Below are positions 44,406 to 56,205 of a stretch of DNA of 64,000 bases, piece after piece. The position numbers and the translations under genes were made by a program. Within the stretch, counting starts at the first letter, position 1. The number at the start of each line of letters is the position of its first letter. Location of the stretch: assembly GCA_030704615.1 (NCBI GenBank), contig CM060733.1:20276001-20340000 (forward strand), given 5' to 3'. A model generated the notes under the pieces. The model saw only the letters and a list, made by a program, of their open reading frames with translations. It did not search any database and was not told the DNA's origin. The stretch comes from Takakia lepidozioides. Taxonomy: Eukaryota; Streptophyta; Takakiopsida; Takakiales; Takakiaceae.

Positions 44406-47400
44406 ATGGCAAGGCTGAAGGAGACGTATGCAAGTGTGCCCAGTACAGAGAGGGGGCGGGGCATTCTGGTAGCGGGCGATGCAAAGACCAACTCCATAGC
44501 TTACTGTAATGGGCGATCTGTCATCATTCGCAGTCTGGTTGATCCCATGCAAGTGGATGTGTATCAGGAGCATGCCTATCCTGCAACGGTGGCTCGATTT
44601 TCTCCGAATGGAGAGTGGGTTGCATCAGGGGATACGTCGGGGACGGTCCGGATCTGGGCGAGGAGGAATGACCATATTCTGAAGTTTGAGATCCGGGCAC
44701 TCTCGGGAAGCATTGATGATTTGGATTGGTCTCCTGATGGCCAGCGCATTGTGGTGTGTGGCGATGGAAAAGGATCTTCCTTCGTCAAAGCATTTCTGTA
44801 TGCATCTTTGGCCCTCTTTCTTCTCTCTCTGTGTCGGTCTTGTTTCTTTAGTCAGATCGCCGATGTAATTTACATTGTGCCAATCGTTTTAGTTGTTGGA
44901 TGCAGGATGTTCTTCCAAGTGACAAAATGTTTGCATATTGGCTGTAATCTTGGGCGGAAGCCATTGCATGACTCGAAAGAGCAGGGTTTAAGCTTAATCC
45001 TGCATACTCGTGAAATTTTCGGCACTATTGATCCTACCCTTATGTGGTAGTTAGATCAAATCGCTACCAGAGAGAATCCAGGTTAAGAAGCTCAAACTTG
45101 AGTTGTGGGCGACCTGTTCTCTCTGTAGGTGGGATTCCGGGTCAACTGTGGGTGAGTTTGATGGCCATTCAAAGCGCGTCCTGAGCTGTTCGTTCAAACC
45201 CACACGACCGTATCGGATTGTAACATGTGGGGAAGATTTTTTGGTGAATTACTACGAAGGTCCCCCTTTTCGATTCAAGACATCTCACAGGCATGTTGGT
45301 ACTTGGGTATGGTGGGTCCTACTATGTTCCTGATCTGGGTGCACAGAGAAGAGGGATAAAGAACAGAAGAAATGAAGTCATGAAGGTGTGCCTATTTTAT
45401 CTCTTTCTTATCTACGCACATTTTCCATGAATGCATTATGTTGAAGTCTGGACACCATGTAGTTGTCCGACTCTGGAAGTAGATGGGAAACAGGCAGCTA
45501 GCTGTGGCACTACCTGATATCTGGGGGTTGGAAGGTCATACTTCGTCTGCCTGAACCACCATTCTCCTTTCCTCATCCTCATGGACCAATAAACCCAACT
45601 TGTCACGCAGAGTACTGTTGTGTGCTGGTCAAGGTGGCAAAGTGAATACTGATCAGTTTACTGGTTTGGAGTGCAGAGAACACTTTAATTTTGTGAATTG
45701 CACGCGATTCTCTCCGGATGGAAGCAAGTTTGTGACGGTTGGCTCCGACAAGAAGGGCTTTCTTTTCAGCGGAAAAAGTGGTGAAAAGCTGGGTGATCTG
45801 ACGGCCCAAGGTGGGCACACTGGCAGCATCTATGCTGCCAGCTGGAGTCCAAATGGAAAGCAGGTGAAAGGCAACATCGCTTTCAGCAGTCATTTGTTTG
45901 GAAGCTTCCGTTTGTGAATCCTTATGTCAACTCCAGTTCAGGTTGTGCCTGTTGACATATTGAAGAGGTAGACAGTCATGTTTACTATTTTGTATAGCTT
46001 TCTGTTTATGAAAGTTTTTGGAGTAACCTAGGGTGTAGGTTGTGGTTTCATAAGGGCTTTCACTGTATAGGTGATGGCTTGAGAATCAGTGCTAAACCAC
46101 CTGGGTAGAAGGTTCTGTCCCCAGTGGCTTACAGTCTCTGCCTCCAATTTCAGGAGTATCAATTCGAACTTGGAAAGGATTAAAATCCATTACAGCTGGG
46201 GGTGTGGGCTTGCATATCTTACTGCCATTGCTACCATGGACTATTATATTTCTGCATTGATCTCATATGATACAAACCAATCCAGTACTGTTATGGTTGC
46301 CCTCTAACTCGGGATGTGACACTTGGCCTTGTCTCTCATATGTATCTCTCTGTTCTGGTCCCACAATGTGAGGTGCTACAAGCCTTGCTGCTAAGACTGG
46401 AGGGGTGTGACATGTGCACAGGTGCTTACTGTTTCAGCCGATAAAACTGCCAGGGTATGGGACATTTCTGAAGAAGGGTCAGGAAAAGTGAATACCACTT
46501 TCCCCTTTTCCCAGATTGGTGGGGCTGAGGACATGCAAGTTGGTTGCCTGTGGCTGGGTGAATATCTCATCACAGTTTCTCTGGGGGGCATTATAAGCTA
46601 TCTCTCCATAAATAATCCAAGCCAACCGTCCATAGTCTTGTCCGGGCACCTGAAGAACATCACGGCTATTGCAGTTGCCACAGAGGGAGGAACTGCCGAG
46701 CTATACTCCAGCAGTTATGATGGAGTCATCATTCGGTGGAAGGTGGGGGCTGGGTATGCTGGGCGCTTGGAAAAGAGAGGGGGTCTCAACAGCACAAGTC
46801 ATGTCCTAGTCAGGAGCGGTGAGCTTATCACTTGTGGCCTTGACAACAAGGTGTGCACCTAGCCCCTTCAAGAGAAAGGGGTGACATGTATAACACATTG
46901 TGATTAACCAAAATTGGAGTATAAAAGCATAGCAGGCTGTTGTTCATGTTATTGGCCCTGGCTGTCTTATGTAGGATTGTTCTACCTCTCTATTAGTTAC
47001 ATATGCATCTATTACTTCGGCAGAGTTGTTAATGTTAGTTCAGCCTTCGCAGATATGCACCATAGGGCAGATGTCCTGAGATGTGACTATTGGGCTTTTG
47101 CTGATACCTCTCTTCTTTTGTGGATACATATGACCTGCCATCTTCTGCCCTGGTTGTAGTGTTGCAATATGGAGGCTCTCTATACACCATCAGGGTATCA
47201 AAGAAAAGTATTATGTCACGCTGCTACCAAGTGCAGGGTTATCCTCATATTGCATTGGCAATCTTACTAGGAAGCTCGCCTTCACTGTTGAAGTCCTCAG
47301 TGTGATGGTTATGTACGCATGATTGAAGCTGGGCAATTTCTCACGACCACCCTATGTTGGTGCATATATGGACATGGGTTTGTAAGTTTCGCTTAGTGCA

Positions 47401-48500
47401 ATGTATATGTTGCTCTCAATGTTTCAAGAGTTTACAAGCCTTTTTTAATCCCTGATTTGCTTGTATAATCTGTGCAGTTATTGCGAACTGTTTTACCAGG
47501 AGACTCATATGGAGGAGCTGAGCCGATAGACCTAGGGATTTTACCTAGGGACCTAGACGTCGCATTGAACTCTGGCGAAGTTGCTGTGGTGCCTACGGAC
47601 AAAGGGGTCATTCTTGTTCGTGGATCTGCAGTTGCATCAACAACTGATGTTGGCTTTGCTGCGGTAGCTGCAGCAATCTCCCCGGATGGAACAGAGGTCA
47701 TTGTCGGCAGTCCGGATGGGAAACTGTATGTGTATGCTGTCAAAGGAGACACTATGACGCAAGAGGCTGTTCTTGAGAAGCATCGTGGATCTATTACAAC
47801 TGTACGATATTCTCCTGATGGGTCCATGATTGCTTCTGGCGATCAAAATCGGGAGGCAGTGGTTTGGGACCGCATAACCAGAGAGGTAACACCTTGATGT
47901 CGAAAAGAATATGTCGCACCACAAATCCTGGTTAAGTTGTAATGAACTTTTTGTCTTTGGAAAGAATTCTTGAAAATCCATTGAAAGTTTGCAGTAGCTG
48001 TCAATCTATCTATCCTGTGTATTTCCAAAGGATTTTCAAATGTTTGATGGTTTTGAGTTACTGGAATCTGTCTGTAATGCCAGTTTCGGATTCTTTTTCT
48101 TTCCCTAGTCTGCTGATGTCAAAGCTGGCCAGCAGGTAATCAGTGTACAATCAGTCTCCCATCTGATCCCAACTGCTGCTAAACTCCTAAATTTTAACTT
48201 CTAAACCATCTAATTCAAAGTCTTTTGCTTGCACATTGCTATGAGCAGGTGAAGGTGAAGAACATGCTGTACCACACCGCGCGTATTAACACTCTGGCAT
48301 GGTCACCTGACAGTCTAAAAGTGGCAACATCTTCCGTTGATAGCTGTATCTATGTGTATGATGTCACCAAACCTGCCTCTACCCGCACAACTATTAAGAA
48401 TGCGCACTTGGGGGCAGTATTGGCCCTTGCTTTCACAGACCCCCACACTTTAGCCAGTGGAGGTGATGATGCATGTGTACGCTTGTGGACTCTTCCTTGA
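44406..48500 (+). CDS. AIP1: Actin-interacting protein 1 (WD40)
   Basis: Six exons: 44406-44797, 45129-45290, 45677-45863, 46422-46850, 47478-47885 and 48249-48500. They join in frame to 609 residues, the normal AIP1 length. The start [20 protein letters not shown] and blocks such as [30 protein letters not shown] and MLYHTARIN match the family throughout. AIP1 forms a double seven-bladed WD40 propeller that binds ADF/cofilin-decorated actin filaments and speeds their severing and disassembly, so it is cytosolic. Introns 1, 3, 4 and 5 are GT-AG. Intron 2 (45291-45676) appears to use a GC donor (CACAG/GCATGT) with a normal AG acceptor; it is the only junction that keeps the family sequence SHR-EH and the phase. 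No lesion is seen. Confidence 0.96.
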
Positions 48501-50036
48501 TTTGACCAACGGTAGTGTCTCCCTGTCCCCCGCAAGATAGGTGTAGATTTGATTCTAATGTGACGCCTGTTGCTCCTGAGGAGGGAATCATCCCTGCAAG
48601 TATCCTATACAGGTTACTCTCATGGCAGCCTTTCTTTGTGATTGCAAAGACTGAGCAACCGCAAGGGTACAAAGATTGTGCAGATACAGGACTCTTAGTA
48701 CTGTAAAATTGACTGTCTAATATTTTTGGTGGGTTTTGGAGCATCAGTCAATGTCAATATTCAACACTTGATTCTATTTTTGGTATATGAGCTTGGAAAG
48801 TGAGCTTGCAATGGCAGATTGGAATCAAGGACTGGGATGTATGAAAAGCTTTCTTGTACTGGTTTCTTGTCGTGTTGAAGACTGTATACTGGCCTTCAGC
48901 TGAGTGCAAGTGGAAAGATTCCTTAGCTCGAATGAAGCAGTTAGTATGCGGGCTAATCTCAACAGGATGTCACTAAGTTAAACAATGGAACTATGTTAAT
49001 GGCGTTTGATCTGTACAGTAGGACTGGAGTGTGGACAGATCATGTGTAATTTGCTAGGAATTGCTCTCAAAGCCAACAGGCATTTGCCTTGCACATTCAG
49101 AAGGGGCCAGTAGTCATCTTCATGAAGGAAAACCATGTTGCAACATGGCCCATGGTCTTGGGATTGCAGGCGGGGTACCGAACAGAAGAAGGGTGTAATT
49201 ACTGCGTGTTAGAGAGTGACAACGTGTATTGGACAAGGAATCGGGATCTCTAGGATCCCCGCCCATCCACACCTGTCAAATTGCATTGACATTAATGTGT
49301 TCCCCCCCTCGCCTTCCTCATTTATTGCCAGGAGAGCTTCAGCCTGGAGAATGTCACTCCCTTTTGACAGTTCAAATTGGCTTGCAAGTTAGCGTACCAT
49401 TCTCTAGGCAGTGACATTCTCCAGGCAGTGATCCCTCCGTTCGTACAAGTGATCCCTCCGATCCCTCCGGCTCCAATACAAGTGATCCCTCCACGAGTGA
49501 TCCCTGAGGAACTTCTTCATTCACCTTGTATAATTAGTTGTTGTCATTATTATTAAGCAATTACCTCCATGATCCGTGCCTTCTCATTATGTAACTATAA
49601 CATACCCATTTTTCCCATGCCTATGTCTCCATGTCCTCATGCAACTTACATTCTCTCTCCTTATTTCACAACATGGCAAAGTGAAAAAGTCGTTAGTGTG
49701 TTCTCATTGAATGTGTTTGCAAACAAAAAAGTTCTAATACAAAATGTTGTTGAGCAGCTGCAGAGTGCTTTATTTCCCAAAGTACAGCCTCCAGGTGTGG
49801 CTTATGTGAATTTCTGAACTTCAACCACAAACCCAACTTGTAGTATTAGTCTAGGATTTCCCAAGATTCTAGAACTGAAATAGGACTAAAAAACGAAGCA
49901 GCAGCAGCACACACCACCGCCTTGAAAATCTTCGATCTGATCTAGCAATGTGTGTGCCAAGCCAACAGTCACTTGCAAGGATCACGTCTATTGTAGAACA
50001 GCTAACACTAATCTAACGCTAACACTTCGCATCATC
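48501..50036. other. 3' flank of AIP1, short tandem repeat, no gene
   Basis: No coding region recognised. A short tandem array of the word GTGATCCCTCCG lies at about 49430-49510, with variants. The rest looks like ordinary intergenic sequence. Confidence 0.4.
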
Positions 50037-51037
50037 TCAAAAAAGCCCAAGAATTTCCGCCCTGAGCGGCTCGAAAATGCCATGGATAGCTGGTGTAGGC
50101 ATATCCGCCAAGTCTTCTTCCTCATCCAGCATCTCCATCTGTGTGGCTCGTACGTCCTCCTCATGAAGCATTTGTGCCACTCTCGATGAAAAAGTCATGC
50201 CTGATGCTACATGAATAGGGTTGGCCACCTCACTCACTGCAGGAAAGGCCACCTCACTCAGAGTAGGCAGCCCCATATGTATGCCCTGCTCCATGTCATC
50301 ATCACTGTGATGCCCCTCATCATCAGGTCCCAAGAAGCCATCCACAGAATACCTCTTCCCCTCCCAATACAATGCATGTAGAGTGTGGAGCAACTGAACC
50401 TGTCCAAGAGACACAGAAATATCCATGGCATCACCGCCTAGTGTCGTCTCGACCGCATAGGACAGCCCCGGCGTAGTCATGAACACCGCTTCATTCTCCT
50501 GAATCACCAGGACACGTATGGCATGCGTGAAGTTCAAATAGCCAGGAAAGTCTAAGAAAGCCCCCTGTGGATCAGGATGCAAAACCTCTCGAGGCTGGTA
50601 ATCCAACCTCCGGGTACCATACCAAGGTAAGAAACGATGAGGGTGCCGCGGGCCGGATGTCCCTAGCAAAATGACTGCCACCTTCAAGGCATCATCATAC
50701 CGTAGGACAAGTCCAATGTGCCTGTGAATGGTCCGGACGTTACGGCGAGTGGGATCAAGGTTGGTAATATGCCATTCGGGCCTGACAGGCGAAGGACCGT
50801 TTAAACAACCCGGATATACAAGTCCAACCATGTAGAGCTTGTGCACCTGTAGAGCCTGGATTGCAGGCATCACTTGTAACAGAAATCCAAGCTGCTCCAA
50901 AGTAATTTCCTGCAGAATTCACCATTGCTTCCAGGTTAAGAAAAATTATTCCACATTAGCTTAATGTCAAATGAGCCAGAGCACTATTCCCTCCATTACC
51001 AGCCGAAAAATCAAACAAGTCTTCTCACCCCAGCCAT
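50037..51037 (-). CDS. Unrecognised protein of about 293 residues
   Basis: The main exon, 50909-50037, opens after a CTGCAG acceptor and runs 290 codons to TGA. Its first residues are EITLEQLGFLLQVMPAIQAL. A nine-base coding start, ATG GCT GGG at 51037-51029 followed by a GTGAG donor, joins it in phase 0 to give MAG-EITLEQ; this first exon is inference. The N-terminal 100 residues are mixed, with HITNLDPTRRNVRTIHRHIGL. The middle contains FLDFPGYLNFTHAIRVLVIQ. The C-terminal third is acidic (DDEGHHSDDDMEQG and MLDEEEDLADMP). I recognise no domain, signal peptide or membrane segment. Its long uninterrupted frame, phase-matched splice sites and a telo-box upstream argue that it is a real gene. 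Confidence 0.65.
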
Positions 51038-51108
51038 ACCAGCAACCCCAACACTTAACCATATTCACTCGGGATTCACGAAGAAATAGGAATACCAAGA
51101 ACGCATGC

Positions 51109-51123
51109 AAACCCTAAACCCTA
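51109..51123 (-). promoter_or_regulatory. Telo-box (AAACCCTAAACCCTA)
   Basis: Two tandem telomere-type units lie about 75 bp upstream of the inferred ATG of the 50-51 kb gene. Telo-boxes occur in leaders and promoters of plant genes for translation and cell growth and are bound by Myb/TRB-type and Pur-alpha-like proteins. The assignment to this gene rests on position. Confidence 0.6.
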
Positions 51124-51129
51124 GAAGCT

Positions 51130-51845
51130 AGGCAAACGATGCGGGAGAACGCAAACCCTTAGAAGTCGCCATCACCTGGAAGCCGCAGTCAACCAACGGG
51201 GAGAACCGGCAGCTAGTTACATGCTAGCCGACTGATTCCGAGGATTTCCGAGTGAAAATTGAAACCTTCGGAAATTTACCGAGTATGTTCACATAGGAAA
51301 TTGACTATTGCAGTTACCATTAAGGGGAAGCAACCGACTCCCCAACCCACTTAGCCGGTTGGTTCTCAAAATGAGGGGCCATTGGCTGGTTCAACTGAAA
51401 TTATATCCCGGACGCTGGCCGCAGTCTTCGTTGCCAATTACGCCGTAGTCGTCGATCGCTGCGGCTAATTCAATGCACCTCAATGCTCATAAAAATCATT
51501 CAAACTAATAAGCCACCAAAACGCACAACTCCAGTTTGTAGTAATGCGATCCCCTACATCGATCGTGTGCCTTCCTTACACGCGGATGCTTGTGCGAATC
51601 AGTGTAACATTCCGTGCAGTGTCTGTGACGTAGCGAGCCGCGCGATGTCGGGAGAGTCGGGCCTTGTCGCACTAATCACCTCACCCGATACCGGGCCCGT
51701 ATGGGTGTCCACCAATACCGTACTTACCTAGCTTATTAGGCAATAATTAATTCAAATTCAAGTGCCTGACTAAATTTAGAACATTTTTGAAAAATGTGCC
51801 TAAAACTTGGAAAATTTTCCTGAGAAGTGCCTAATTGCTCGAATT
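51130..51845. other. Upstream flank of the unrecognised gene, no further gene
   Basis: No open frame with recognisable content. It separates the gene at 50-51 kb from the transposon cluster that fills the rest of the window. Confidence 0.4.
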
Positions 51846-52760
51846 CTTTTTTTTTAATTAATAAATAAAGAGGGACAGAGGCCTCAAAAGCTTTATAAAA
51901 AAGGGGGATGTAAATTATCCCAAGAGCACAAAATTTGGAAGTTTTAGCAAGGAAAAAATAACCTTGCGGGGAAGCCATAAGACCAACAGATGAGACACTG
52001 CTCAACACCAAAAAACCATGAGAGAATTCTAACTGCAGCAGAGGCTTGATGTTAGTCTAACTGCAGCTGAAGATGCACTTGAAGTTCTTCACTTCCCTTT
52101 GCAGGGGCTCAAAGAAGAGATGAACCCGAGACTTGGTCTTTCTTAAACTGTGCTTATGGCGCCAATTGACTTCATTGTCATCACAATCCGCTGGGGAGCA
52201 TCTAGCACTAATGGAGCTCTCATCCTGCAAGGGAGGGAGTTGTTCCACGTAACCCGAAGCTCTGCAACTCTGGAACAGAAGATGCCTCATTTTCCCCAAG
52301 TTGCGTCAAAGCCAGCAAGTGACTGTTGCCTTCGTTCCTCCGACCACCTATTGAAAGCTGCACACAGAACCTCTCATGCTTTCCGAGCTTCAGACTGTAA
52401 GTCTGAGTGAGCTCTAAACAAAATAACTCTAGCACAGGGCAACACATAAAGGGAAGAACAATGGGTTTTCCAGATCTGCCACAGGGTATGAGCACGCAAA
52501 GCGGACCAAATAGGGCAGTCAGACCAGAGTCTTCCATCATGAAAATTCAAAGAATGAGGGGTTGAGTCGTAGGAAAATCATTCCCCCAGTTCCTATAGAA
52601 CCGAGCAACTTTCTGCCAAATGCTAACTACAAAGGGGCACGAGTAGAATATATGCTCCATGGTTTCCTGGACTGGGGCAGAACAAAACTGACAAGTAGAA
52701 ACAGAACCCGAGGAAAAATGAGTGACAGGCAGGATTTTGTTCACTATTCTCCATAAAAAA
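51846..52760 (-). mobile_element. LINE 3' fragment with poly(A) tail
   Basis: On the minus strand, 52744-52547 encodes the zf-RVT zinc-binding region (CQFCSAPVQETMEHIFYSC then PFVVSIWQKV). Further down the strand the frame decays, but WSALRAHTLWQIWKT-type sequence near 52480 fits the LINE C-terminal helix. At 51846-51870 the plus strand has a T-run followed by AATTAATAAATAAAG, i.e. an A-rich tail on the minus strand. The copy is 5'-truncated and ends in its poly(A). Confidence 0.75.
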
Positions 52761-52799
52761 CCAGAGATCTTTCAAAAATTGCAAGAATTTTTTCTCTTG

Positions 52800-53280
52800 C
52801 AAGCATTTGGATTAACAAGGGGGATGTGGCCATCGTGGCAAAGCATAAGGAGATGGAGCTGGTTCTTACTAAGATACAGGAGGTCTTCGTGGCTCATCTC
52901 CCACAGCTGCAACTAACTACCAATACGGCGGTGTATTTTGGATCGAGTGGACTAAGACCTGAATTACAAAAGAAAGTGGATATGCTATATAGTGGAAGAG
53001 GCATTCGAAACAGCCAACAGAATTGAGCAATTGGGAATGCTCAGGAGAGATAAAAGGGATGATGAGGACTCTCAAGATGAGTCAGATGAGGAAAAAGAGC
53101 AAGAGCTCAAGAGGAAGAGCAAGAAGAAGGAAAAGTTGAAGAGGGACAACTATGAGAAAAGACTGGAAGAAATCTTGAAAAAATATGCCACAGAGGCTGC
53201 AACACATTGGAGGAAGGTGTTTGGTGTGCAAAATGCCAGAATGAAGGCCATACCACAGCTGAATGCCACATGAAGCTCGC
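52800..53280 (+). pseudogene. LTR-retrotransposon gag fragment with CCHC knuckle
   Basis: Frames at 52826 and 52992 give VFVAHLPQLQ..., then AFETANRIEQLGM, then a highly charged Lys/Glu/Asp-rich stretch. In a third frame at 53225-53266 a zinc knuckle with Cys-x2-Cys-x4-His-x4-Cys spacing follows (CAKCQNEGHTTAEC). This layout is that of a retrotransposon gag C-terminus. The frames are broken and no pol follows, because the sequence passes directly into a LINE endonuclease. Confidence 0.65.
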
Positions 53281-53329
53281 GGTGGTACTGCCGTGCTCAT
53301 CTCTCCTTCTTTAGCACCATCCTTTAGCA

Positions 53330-56049
53330 ATGTGGAAATTTGGGCTCAAGGTAAAGCGCAATGTGCATTCACCAAGGCCTCTTCTATTTTCGGTATATGT
53401 GGATTTATTAACATCTACGCTCCGAACCAAGGCCTTTGAGAGAGCGGTGTTTTGGAACGACATTAGGATCAAGATCTTGGATCATCCGCTGATTGCTCAT
53501 TGGGTCATGGTGGGGGATTAAAATATGGTTGAATTAGCTGTTGACCGCTTTGGGGATGCGGCAGCCAGCTTGTCTATGGATGAGCAAAATGCTTGGGATA
53601 GCTTGTGTTTCATTGTCGGCTTCATAGATGCCTCCTTGCCTGAACGTAATAGCTTGAGATTCTCGTGGTCTAATAACAGGCAGCCTCCAGACCTCTGTAT
53701 GGCCAGATTAGATAGAGTCTACTGCATGCCAATTGCTATTACCTGGTCATCTCCCCATCCGCTGGGACCAATTTTACCAGATTCGATCATGCCCAAGTTG
53801 AGATAACTTTCAGTGCTCCAAGCACCCTCATCAAGGGTCGTAGCTTTTTTAAGCTCAACCCCATGCTGCTTAAGTCTAAAGAGGTTGTAAGGCAACTTGG
53901 TAGCTCTTGGAAGGAGGCAGGAAATGGGTACTCCTCGCCTACCTTAAGGTTCTTAGCTAAGCTCCACGAAACCAGGATGATGGCTCAGAAATTATCTAGA
54001 GTTGTTGCCATTGAAAGAGCTCGTAAGGAAAAAGCTCTTCTTAAGTGTCTGGCACAATGTCAGAGTAGGATTGAATGTGGGGCAGTTGGGCCCCAAACCT
54101 TCTCTTCTTACAACATGGCAAAAAACAATTTGGCAGAGCTTCTGCATGGTAGAGAGGAGTTCCTTAGACGGAAAGCAGGTGTCAATTGGTCTCTTAAAAG
54201 GGAAAAAATGACAACATACTTTTTCCAAAAAGGCAAGCAAAGGCAGGCTTCAACTTCAATTGCCTCCTTAAGGGGCTCCTCTCCAAAAGAAATGGCTGAG
54301 GTGGCCTCTATTTATTTCTCTAACCTATTCAAGCAAAGGGTCTATCAGCCATCCTTTTTGGCCAGTCATGCTAAAGTGCTGGCTGCTATCCCTTCTATCA
54401 TTTCTTCTGCAGAGCAGGCAAAGCTTTCTGAGCCCTTCTCAGCCATGGAGTTCCTCCAGGCCATTGAAAGTTTGAGTCCTCTTAACCCTTAAGTGCCCAA
54501 GCGACTCATTCTGGGTCGGTTGGGTTTGCTTAACCAGCCATAACTTCCTGTGGTTAAGGCTGATTGGGCTTTTTTTGGGCTCAATCGATAGAAAATCGGG
54601 TCCCCCTTCATACGGCATTGGCCGTTTGGTCAATGCCTGAAGGGGTATGGGTCTGGACCAATTGGAAGGGGGCACACTCAGCTTTTTGAGGCCAATTTGG
54701 CCCCCCTAACCTGCCCAAGTTGCTGACATGGCAACTGCGGTCAGGTTAGGGTGACTGAAAGATACCCCATAAAGGTTAGGGCGGCACGCTCCCCCAAACC
54801 CCTTGATTGCCCGGCAGGGGCATGGCGCCCGGCGCAGGTCTGGGCATTCCCAGGCCTGGGCCCTAGCCTGAATCGACGGCGATGGCAGCTCCGGCCAACG
54901 CCATGTAAGGCGGGCTGGAGGGAGTGCAGCCGCGATGGCGGCAAAGCTCAGGGCTCGAGAAAAATGCCACGAGGGGTGGGCCAAACCTTGGGCGGGGGTT
55001 TGAGAAGGTTGAGGGTGGAGTGGCCTCCCATGAGGGAGCTCCCAAACCCCGTGCCCTTCTGGGCTATGGCTCCAAATATCCTAGGCCTGCAGGCTATAAC
55101 ATAGGTGTGCCATTTTGAAGTCTTGGGCAGGGAGCCTAAAGATGTGAGGGCAATTACCGATTGGTCCCAAACTTTTTTGGGGATCTCATATGGATGTTCA
55201 TGACACTTCAAACGGAGGGATTAGGAATTGAACGGCTGAATTTGTTTGTATAATTTTAGGAAGAGATAATTTGGCCTGCCCAAAGAAAATGGCATATTTT
55301 GACCCCCCAATTTGTCACTACAAAGGAGCCCACTTGAGAACATTTCAGAAAAAACTGAAAAAATATGAGGATGTGTGTTATCAGGTATGGTACAACAGTC
55401 TTGAGACTCTCAAAAAAAGAGAAATTAAAACTGCCCAAATACTAGCAAAAACTGCTTTTTTTGGCACCTATTTCTTAGTGGAGTTTTTTTCGTCCCCACT
55501 CTACACTTTATAATCTTCTGATCTGGCAGTTGGAATTTGATGAAACGTTTTGTGGCAGGAGGTGGGGTAGGTGGGAAGTAATTCCAATGGTCAGTTTTAC
55601 AGGGACATAGAGATTTTCCAGATAAAAATGTTTTTGTGGGCCATGGTCATGTTTTTCCACTAGAGGGTGAAAATGAGTCTGGGCACTTGAGGGTTAAAGC
55701 CCCAGGTCTGGATGGAATTCCGATTGAGTTCTTTAAAATCCTTTGGCAGGAAGTAGGTGGGGATTTCTTGGCCATGGCCAATGATGTCATCCTCAAAGGG
55801 ATCATTCCCTCTCAAATATCGCAAGGGTTGATAACTCTTATCTATAACAAAGGGGATAGGGGATTAATTTCTAATTACAGACCAATAACCTTTCTCTCCT
55901 CGGTTTACAAAATAATTGCCAAGGCATTAGTAGCCATGAGGCTACAGCCCTTGCTTCCGAAGATTATTCGCCCAGAGCAGTCTGGCTTCATTAAAAACCG
56001 CTCGATCCTTGATAATATATTGCTAGCCAACAACGACGCAATGGCGTGA
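53330..56049 (+). pseudogene. LINE ORF2 remnant (endonuclease and reverse transcriptase N-part)
   Basis: The segment 53330-53806 is an AP-endonuclease-like domain: WVMVGD followed by a stop where GDFN is expected (about 53519), then LRFSWSN and ARLDRVYC. The frame 53863-54492 carries the linker typical of plant L1 ORF2 (NWSLKREKMTTYFFQKGKQR, then IASLRG). After an inserted element (54486-55693) the reverse transcriptase resumes with APGLDGIPIEFFK, LITLIYNKG, YRPITFLSSVYKIIAKAL and SGFIKNRSILDNILLANN, and is cut off at about 56049. Catalytic RT motifs further downstream are absent. The LINE is thus interrupted twice by later insertions. Confidence 0.85.
54482..55697. mobile_element. 1.2-kb TTAA-flanked element with piggyBac-like ends
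   Basis: The insert 54486-55693 is flanked by TTAA on both sides (54482-54485 and 55694-55697). Its left end reads CCCTTAAGTGCCCAAGCGAC and the inverse of its right end CCCTCAAGTGCCCAGACTCA, so the ends are imperfect terminal inverted repeats starting CCC. TTAA duplication and CCC-type ends are hallmarks of piggyBac elements. Removing the insert with one TTAA copy makes the LINE reading frame continuous across the junction, which fixes the boundaries to the base. No transposase domain is seen in any internal frame, so it is non-autonomous. The interior is GC-rich at 54770-55080. Confidence 0.85.
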
Positions 56050-56205
56050 GCGCGCGAGCGTACGCTCACGCCAGCTGACGTGGCATGAGCCTGCACCCAC
56101 GCTGACGTGGCGTGAGCGTCATGTCAGCATGCTGATGTGGCGGCAAATGATGACATGACACTGTCCGTCATCTGCCACGTCAGCATTAACATGCGTCGCC
56201 TATAA
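56043..56205. repeat. Inverted-repeat-rich junction
   Basis: Two foldbacks sit next to each other. The first pairs TGGCGTGAGCG (about 56043) with CGCTCACGCCA (about 56063). The second pairs GCTGATGTGGC (about 56130) with GCCACGTCAGC (about 56173). GCTGACGTGGC and GCGTGAGCG recur in between. It begins exactly where the LINE RT frame stops, so it probably marks the end of the element inserted there. Confidence 0.65.

Noticed and set aside
49430-49510. GTGATCCCTCCG tandem repeat as a notable element
   Set aside because: Short, few copies and degenerate; explained by local slippage.
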